From NCBI RefSeq assembly GCF_000714715.1, contig NZ_JMFO01000006.1, positions 62,001 to 126,000 on the forward strand: a stretch of DNA of 64,000 nucleotides. Direction: 5' to 3'. Source of the stretch: Candidatus Magnetobacterium casense. Its GTDB lineage: Bacteria > Nitrospirota > Thermodesulfovibrionia > Thermodesulfovibrionales > Magnetobacteriaceae. Each line of letters opens with the position of its first letter. Position 1 is the stretch's first letter. Positions 63,233 to 64,000 of the stretch are shown here, piece by piece. The translations under genes and the position numbers were made by a program. A model generated the notes under the pieces. The model made no database searches, was not told the DNA's origin, and was given only the letters and a program-made list of their open reading frames with translations.

Positions 63233-64000
63233 CTAACAATACCTTAATTCAACCAGTGTCAGGTCATCGACTCTGGTTCTGGTGCCCTCTGCAAATTTGT
63301 TGACATAATCTATGACATAGTCAACGAGGCCCTGTGCGTAAGGGGCGTTGTCTGTCCGGTTGAGTGCTGCTACCATGGCGTCAAAGCCAAGACGCTGCCC
63401 CAGACGGTTTTTTGTGTCAAAGACGCCGTCGGTTATCAGCAGCAGTCTGTCGCCCCTGTTGAGGGTCATGGAGGTCAAGGGATACTCTGCCGCTATGATG
63501 CCCAGCGGTGGACCGCCGGGGAAGTCTATCACGGTTATCTTGTTGTCCCTGGCTAGTAAAAATGGGGGATGGCCTCCGTTTGAGATGTTGACGGTGCCCG
63601 TGGATACGTCTACGATCAGATACACGGCCGTGACAAACATCCCAAGCGGGCCTTTGAGTAATGCGGCGTTGAGATTACCCAGGACAACGTTGGGGGATTC
63701 TTCAAGGCGGGCCTTGTACCTGAAGTCGCTTATAATCTTTGCCATGTACATGGCAGCCGACACCCCCTTGCCCGAAACATCGCCAACAAAGATGCCAACT
63801 TTCCCCTCCACAGGCTCTATGAAGTCATAGATGTCACCTCCGACCTGCTCGGCAGGGATGTTGACAGCACGGACCTCGACAGCCCCACGCCTGAACACCG
63901 AGCTGTCCGGCAGAAAACTCTTCTGCAACACTGACGCTATCTCAAGCTCCTGTCTGACTTTCTCCATTTCGAGGGATTCTTGGTAAAACATGGCATTTTC
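63233..64000 (-). CDS. PP2C/SpoIIE-type serine phosphatase (partial, N-terminus outside window)
   Basis: The frame is open to the window end (ENAMFYQESLEMEKVRQELEIASVLQKSFLP), so the N-terminal part, probably a sensor domain, is missing. The visible 255 residues are the phosphatase: EQVGGDIYDFI (first metal Asp), VGIFVGDVSGKGVSAAMYMA, ISNGGHPPFLL and LLLITDGVFDTKN. It would dephosphorylate the STAS protein. Gene order phosphatase-kinase-STAS-mlaE is one operon. Confidence 0.9.
   Translation of the reverse strand, partial: ENAMFYQESLEMEKVRQELEIASVLQKSFLPDSSVFRRGAVEVRAVNIPAEQVGGDIYDFIEPVEGKVGIFVGDVSGKGVSAAMYMAKIISDFRYKARLEESPNVVLGNLNAALLKGPLGMFVTAVYLIVDVSTGTVNISNGGHPPFLLARDNKITVIDFPGGPPLGIIAAEYPLTSMTLNRGDRLLLITDGVFDTKNRLGQRLGFDAMVAALNRTDNAPYAQGLVDYVIDYVNKFAEGTRTRVDDLTLVELRYC

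Overview
This window is one continuous stretch of bacterial chromosome with moderate GC, dense gene packing and many 4-20 bp gene overlaps. It holds futalosine-route menaquinone synthesis (mqnC), an F-type ATP synthase operon starting with paired b'/b subunits, type IV pilus genes with a PilS/PilR-like two-component system, a DVU0298-type HEAT protein and a bS22/COX24-type mini protein. Together these point to a Gram-negative anaerobe or microaerophile of the Nitrospirota or a deltaproteobacterial-type lineage. Nitrospirota is my preferred guess, from gene content only; no phylogeny was run.

Layout. 0-10 kb: the end of a CoA-dehydratase-activase-like gene, a 31-codon ribosomal-type protein, a decayed gene, then minus-strand runs rph-rdgB-murI-GerMN-amidase, lysS-lolC/E and murA-HEAT. 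10-14 kb: mqnC, an AT-rich island with a lipoprotein and a 56-residue peptide, a MidA-like methyltransferase and an orphan MNT nucleotidyltransferase. 14-28.8 kb: mutS, a cheV-like gene, trpC, a B12-radical SAM protein, hisD, tRNA-Phe(GAA), an epimerase, and greA-pyrK-pyrD-SAM hydrolase. 29-35 kb: a secreted M6-type protease with six C-terminal calcium-type repeats, and a PilB/GspE-like ATPase with four tandem N-terminal MshEN-like modules, interrupted by a frameshift. 35.8-48.4 kb: lepA-lepB-(DUF4845-like)-ribE-ribBA-ribH-nusB-phosphoesterase, then atp b'-b-delta-alpha-gamma-beta-epsilon. 48.5-51.4 kb: an AT-rich accessory island with a doubly broken AbrB/PIN toxin-antitoxin pair and a type II restriction-modification system. 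51.5-57.3 kb: a PAS-GAF kinase, PilR-like regulator, PilS-like kinase and a frameshifted pilC. 58-64 kb: a giant acidic DUF4124 protein and a MlaE-STAS-HATPase-PP2C module cut by the window end.

Most unusual points: (1) both type IV pilus genes visible here, pilB-like and pilC, are broken at pure C/G tracts (C7 and G8), each restored by the same -1 shift, which suggests phase variation, slippage or a sequencing artefact; (2) a palindromic GC-rich repeat family built around GGGGTCAAGGGG occurs about ten times, mostly at gene 3' ends; (3) an AbrB antitoxin and its PIN toxin each carry one in-frame stop; (4) a SAM hydrolase gene lacks any standard start and probably begins at CTG after a well-placed GGAGG; (5) a STAS protein overlaps a MlaE permease inside a phosphorylation-switch module.
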